A DNA stretch of 64,000 nt from Allocoprobacillus halotolerans (GTDB lineage: Bacteria > Bacillota_I > Bacilli_A > Erysipelotrichales > Coprobacillaceae), in the NCBI RefSeq assembly GCF_024399475.1, contig NZ_CP101620.1, forward strand, positions 2,337,608-2,401,607, given 5' to 3'. A program made the translations under genes and the position numbers. The notes below the pieces were generated by a model. The model was not told the origin of the DNA. It made no database searches and saw only the letters and a list, made by a program, of their open reading frames with translations. Positions 60,969 to 64,000 of the stretch are shown one piece after another. Each line of letters begins with the position of its first letter. Within the stretch, counting starts at the first letter, position 1.

Positions 60969-61856
60969 ATGGCTATTAGTGCAAAATTAGTAAAAGAATT
61001 ACGTGAAAAAACTGGTGCTGGAATGATGGATTGTAAAAAAGCACTTGAAGCTTGTAATGGTGATTTAGAAGCTTCTTTTGACTGGTTAAGAGAAAAAGGA
61101 ATTGCTAAAGCAGCTAAAAAGGCTGATCGTATTGCTGCTGAAGGTTTAACAGCTTTCGTTGTTGATGGAAATTCTGCTGCAATCGTTGAAGTTAACTCTG
61201 AAACAGATTTCGTTGCTAAAAACGCTGAATTCCAAGAATTAGTTGCTTTAACAGCAAAAGTAATTGTTGAATCAAAACCTCAAGATGTTGATGCTGCATT
61301 ACAATTAGATGTTGAGGGTAAAGATTTAGGAACAGTTATTGCTGAAAAAAGTGGTAAAATTGGTGAAAAATTAAGCTTAAGAAGATTTACAGTTATGACT
61401 AAAAATGATGATGAAATCTTTGGTGCTTATTCACACATGGGTGGAAAAATGTGTGCTTTAGTTAAAGCTTCTGGTGTTGATGAAGTGAAAGCTAAAGATA
61501 TTGCTATGCAAGTTGCTGCAATTGCTCCACAATATATTGATAGAACTGCTATTCCTGCTGAAATTTTAGAACATGAAAAATCTGTTTTAAAAGCTCAAGC
61601 TATGGAAGAAAATGCAAACAGTGCAAAACCAAAACCAGAAAATATTATTGAAAAAATGGTTGAAGGTCGTTTAAATAAAAACTTAAAAGAAATGTGCTTA
61701 GTAGATCAAGCATTCATTAAAGATTCTGATCAAACAGTAGCTCAATATTTAGGTAACGGTAAAGTATTAGAAATGGTACGTTTTGAAGTTGGTGAAGGAA
61801 TGGAAAAACGTGAAGAAAACTTTGCTGAAGAAGTTGCTGCTCAAATGAGAGGATAA
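60969..61856 (+). CDS. tsf: Elongation factor Ts
   Basis: Nucleotide exchange factor for EF-Tu. The N-terminal UBA-like domain is typical: VKELREKTGAGMMDCKKALE and LEASFDWLREKGIAKAAKKA. The core has VEVNSETDFVAKNAEF and YSHMGGKMCALVK, and the C-terminal module VDQAFIKDSDQTVAQYL. It has 295 residues. ATG 60969 follows GGAGGAG. High-expression codon bias like rpsB. Confidence 0.98.
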   Translation: MAISAKLVKELREKTGAGMMDCKKALEACNGDLEASFDWLREKGIAKAAKKADRIAAEGLTAFVVDGNSAAIVEVNSETDFVAKNAEFQELVALTAKVIVESKPQDVDAALQLDVEGKDLGTVIAEKSGKIGEKLSLRRFTVMTKNDDEIFGAYSHMGGKMCALVKASGVDEVKAKDIAMQVAAIAPQYIDRTAIPAEILEHEKSVLKAQAMEENANSAKPKPENIIEKMVEGRLNKNLKEMCLVDQAFIKDSDQTVAQYLGNGKVLEMVRFEVGEGMEKREENFAEEVAAQMRG

Positions 61857-61919
61857 TTTTAATAATTAGAGAGGACACACTTTTTGTGCCCTTTTCTTGT
61901 AAAATGGAGGAGAGATCAT

Positions 61920-62642
61920 ATGAAGTACAAAAGAGTTTTATTGAAGTTAAGTGGTGAAGCTTTAGCTGGAGAACAAGGTTTTGGAATCAATCCAGTTGTT
62001 GTAGCTGATGTTGCAAGACAAATTAAAGATGCGAAAGATTTAGGTGTAGAAATTGCAATTGTTTGTGGTGGTGGAAATATCTGGCGTGGAAAAACAGGTA
62101 GCGACATGGGTATGGAAAGAGCTGCTGCTGACTATATGGGTATGTTAGCGACTGTTATGAATGGTATGGCTTTACAAAATGCTTTAGAAGCCATTGGATT
62201 AGATACGAGATTATTATCAGCAATTGATATGAAAGAAGTGGCTGAACCTTATATCAGAAGAAGAGCTGTTCGTCATTTGGAAAAAAATCGTATTGTTATT
62301 TTTGGAGCTGGTACCGGAAGTCCATTCTTTACGACAGATACAACGGCTGCATTACGTGCTGCTGAAATGAATGCTGATGTGATTTTAATGGCAAAAAATG
62401 GAGTTGATGGGGTTTATTCTGCTGATCCTAAAGTTGATCCAAATGCAAAGAAATATGATCATATCACTTATTTAGACGTTTTAAATGAAGATTTACATAT
62501 TATGGACCAAACAGCTATTACATTATGTAAAGATAATGGAATTGATCTTTGTGTATTTAATATGCAAGAAGATGGAAATATTGCACGTGCATGTAATGGC
62601 GAATCAATAGGTACAATTATTTCGAAAGGAGGAAAAGAATAA
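61920..62642 (+). CDS. pyrH: UMP kinase
   Basis: Phosphorylates UMP to UDP, an amino-acid-kinase-fold hexamer. Motifs are [53 protein letters not shown] and [17 protein letters not shown]. It has 240 residues. GGAGGAG precedes ATG 61920. A short hairpin (about 61871-61895) lies between tsf and pyrH. Its stop overlaps the frr start (TAATG). Confidence 0.97.
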   Translation: MKYKRVLLKLSGEALAGEQGFGINPVVVADVARQIKDAKDLGVEIAIVCGGGNIWRGKTGSDMGMERAAADYMGMLATVMNGMALQNALEAIGLDTRLLSAIDMKEVAEPYIRRRAVRHLEKNRIVIFGAGTGSPFFTTDTTAALRAAEMNADVILMAKNGVDGVYSADPKVDPNAKKYDHITYLDVLNEDLHIMDQTAITLCKDNGIDLCVFNMQEDGNIARACNGESIGTIISKGGKE

Positions 62643-63187
62643 TGTTAGATCTAATTTTAGAAGAAACAAAAGAAAAGATGGAAAAATCTATCGAAGCTTT
62701 TAAACATGAACTTTCTTCTGTAAGAACGGGTCGTGCGAATCCAACAATGCTTGATAGAGTTAAAGTGAACTATTGGGGTGAAATGACACCTTTAAATCAA
62801 ACAGCAGGAATTTCTGTTGTTGAAGGGCGTCAATTAGTTGTAAAACCTTATGATAAAAATATCTTAAAAGATATTGAACATGCTATCTATGAAGCTAATC
62901 TAGGATTAACACCACAAAATGATGGTGAAATTATTCGTATTAATGTTCCAGCACTTACTGAAGAAACAAGAAAAGAATATGTTAAACAAGCTAAAAAATA
63001 TGCTGAGGAAGCAAAAGTGGCTTTACGTAATATTCGTAGAAGTGCTAATGATGATGTTGAAAAAGCTGATTTATCTGAAGATGAAGTGAAATTAGGTAAA
63101 GAAAAAGTTCAAAAATTAACTGATCAATTTGTAAAAACAATCGATCAGCTTACAAAAGAAAAAGAAACAGATTTAATGACTGTTTAA
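62642..63187 (+). CDS. frr: Ribosome recycling factor
   Basis: Splits the post-termination ribosome together with EF-G. 181 residues with the family blocks KHELSSVRTGRANPTMLD, VEGRQLVVKPYDKNILKDIE, NDGEIIRINVPALTEETRKE and RNIRRSANDDVEKADLSEDE. Intact; last gene of the rpsB-tsf-pyrH-frr run. Confidence 0.98.
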   Translation: MLDLILEETKEKMEKSIEAFKHELSSVRTGRANPTMLDRVKVNYWGEMTPLNQTAGISVVEGRQLVVKPYDKNILKDIEHAIYEANLGLTPQNDGEIIRINVPALTEETRKEYVKQAKKYAEEAKVALRNIRRSANDDVEKADLSEDEVKLGKEKVQKLTDQFVKTIDQLTKEKETDLMTV

Positions 63188-63196
63188 TTTCTTTAG

Positions 63197-63224
63197 ACTC
63201 TTGCATAAGTGCAGGAGTTTTTTT
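63197..63224 (+). terminator. Intrinsic terminator after frr
   Basis: ACTCTTGCA and TGCAGGAGT pair (one G-T) around TAAG and are followed by T7. The rest of the gap to 63473 is AT-rich with a TATAAT box near 63302 and a TATCTTTT/AAAAGATA hairpin. Confidence 0.85.
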
Positions 63225-63473
63225 ATACATGAAAAAATATAATAAAATCAAATTGCTATATTTTTAGTAATATATTTATTAAAAAGAAAGTAGTGTTATG
63301 TTATAATAATGAAAGAGATACTCAGTGAAAACAAAGAAGTTATAAAATATCAAAATCAATATCTTGATATCTTTTTATATTAAAAGATATTACGATTAAG
63401 AAAATATTAGTAGAATAAACAAAATTTTATTTCTTGTTTTCCATTTTACAAATGAGAATAGGAGGTATATGAA

Positions 63474-64000
63474 ATGAAAAAGTTTGCTGTTTTATTATAT
63501 CCAGACTTTTCTTTACAAGAAATTACATGTTTGACATCCTCACTAACGCTTTGGTTTGGTGAGAAGATTGATTATATTGCGAGTGAAAATAAAGAATATG
63601 TTAGTGAAGATGGATTACATGTCATTCCTGATAAGATAACGACAGAAATAGAAATAACAGATTATGATTGTGTTATTCTGCCAGGAACGATTAATCCTTT
63701 ACCAGCATTATTTGATGATAAACTCATTGAATTTCTTAAAAATGGAATGAATTCAAATATTCTTTTTGCAGCTATTTCATCATCTCCTATTTTACTTTCT
63801 AAATCAGGGATACTTGATGGTAAAAAATTTACAGCTGGCTATTTTATGCAAATGACTGAAATTTTTCCGTTTATTGAGAAAGAAAATTTTATACATAAAG
63901 GAATAGTGGAAGATGACAATGTCATAACAGGAATAGGTATGTTTTTTAGAGAATTTGCGGCAACGGTATTACGTAGGCTAGGTTATGATATTGGTCATAA
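63474..64000 (+). CDS. DJ-1/PfpI-family protein, runs off the window
   Basis: ATG 63474 with AGGAGG 8 bases upstream; 175 residues are visible and the frame is open at the end. It starts MKKFAVLLYPDFSLQEITCL, then YDCVILPGTINPLPAL and ILFAAISSSPILLSKSGILD. This is the DJ-1/PfpI/ThiJ fold, in which the last block normally carries a nucleophilic Cys (A-x-C-x-x-P). Here that site reads AAISSSP, so Ser takes the Cys position. It may be a ligand-binding rather than a catalytic member. Function unknown. Confidence 0.75.
   Translation, partial: MKKFAVLLYPDFSLQEITCLTSSLTLWFGEKIDYIASENKEYVSEDGLHVIPDKITTEIEITDYDCVILPGTINPLPALFDDKLIEFLKNGMNSNILFAAISSSPILLSKSGILDGKKFTAGYFMQMTEIFPFIEKENFIHKGIVEDDNVITGIGMFFREFAATVLRRLGYDIGH

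Noticed and set aside
63309-63383. 24-codon frame in the gap before the DJ-1-like gene
   Set aside because: It starts a few bases after a TATAAT box with no ribosome-binding site and has no distinctive composition.

Overview
The window is AT-rich, about a third G+C by eye, and its genes look like those of a gut Firmicute of the class Erysipelotrichia (Coprobacillaceae-like). This placement is an inference from three things: gene content (three tRNA-sensing T-box leaders, a KtrAB pair, a DUF5685/J-protein/Hsp70 trio, a spoIVFA-spoIVFB pair), the low G+C, and the gene orders tyrS..truB-ribF, pcrA-ligA-camS-gatCAB and radC-mreCD-minCD-spoIVFAB-rpsB-tsf-pyrH-frr. TGA is a normal stop codon here, so this is not a mycoplasma-type code.

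Layout. 1-6 kb: the end of a LacI regulator, a ClC channel, T-box-controlled tyrS, a lipoprotein prolyl isomerase, truB-ribF, and a ROK kinase on the other strand. 6-15 kb: pcrA, ligA, a CamS lipoprotein and gatCAB. 15-31 kb: an RlmD-type methyltransferase, ktrBA behind a structured leader, a TetR/metallo-hydrolase/phosphatase/aldo-keto reductase run, a LysR-CMD pair, rarA, a chaperone cluster and a double GNAT. 31-33 kb: a LexA-fold repressor diverging from what looks like a relic of a Y-family DNA polymerase. 33-44 kb: a PHP phosphatase, a MATE pump, an orphan prepilin peptidase, a T-box(Trp)-controlled ABC importer, an RpiR regulator, rsuA-like and pepD genes, and a second RlmD-type enzyme. 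44-50.8 kb: a decayed integrative conjugative element (thioester adhesin, group II intron 3' end, VirD4 and VirB4 fragments, PrgI, a resolvase and a large beta-helix surface protein). 51-64 kb: T-box(Val)-controlled valS, a double-glycine peptide, radC-mreCD-minCD-spoIVFAB, rpsB-tsf-pyrH-frr and the start of a DJ-1-like gene.

A striking property of the whole window is that more than 20 otherwise healthy genes are broken by a one-base shift, nearly always at a run of six or seven A or T, and nearly always by a missing base. The pattern looks like systematic homopolymer under-calling rather than gene decay. I therefore describe these genes as single CDSs spanning the shift and give the position of each run. 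The lesions in the conjugative element (large deletions, an in-frame stop) are different in kind and look real.

The most interesting items are the LexA-like repressor with its inactive-looking polymerase partner, the unclassified leader in front of ktrB with an alternative-pairing terminator, the double-glycine peptide next to radC, the T-box(Val) that also covers an unknown membrane protein, and a 31-residue membrane protein encoded in an apparently empty gap.
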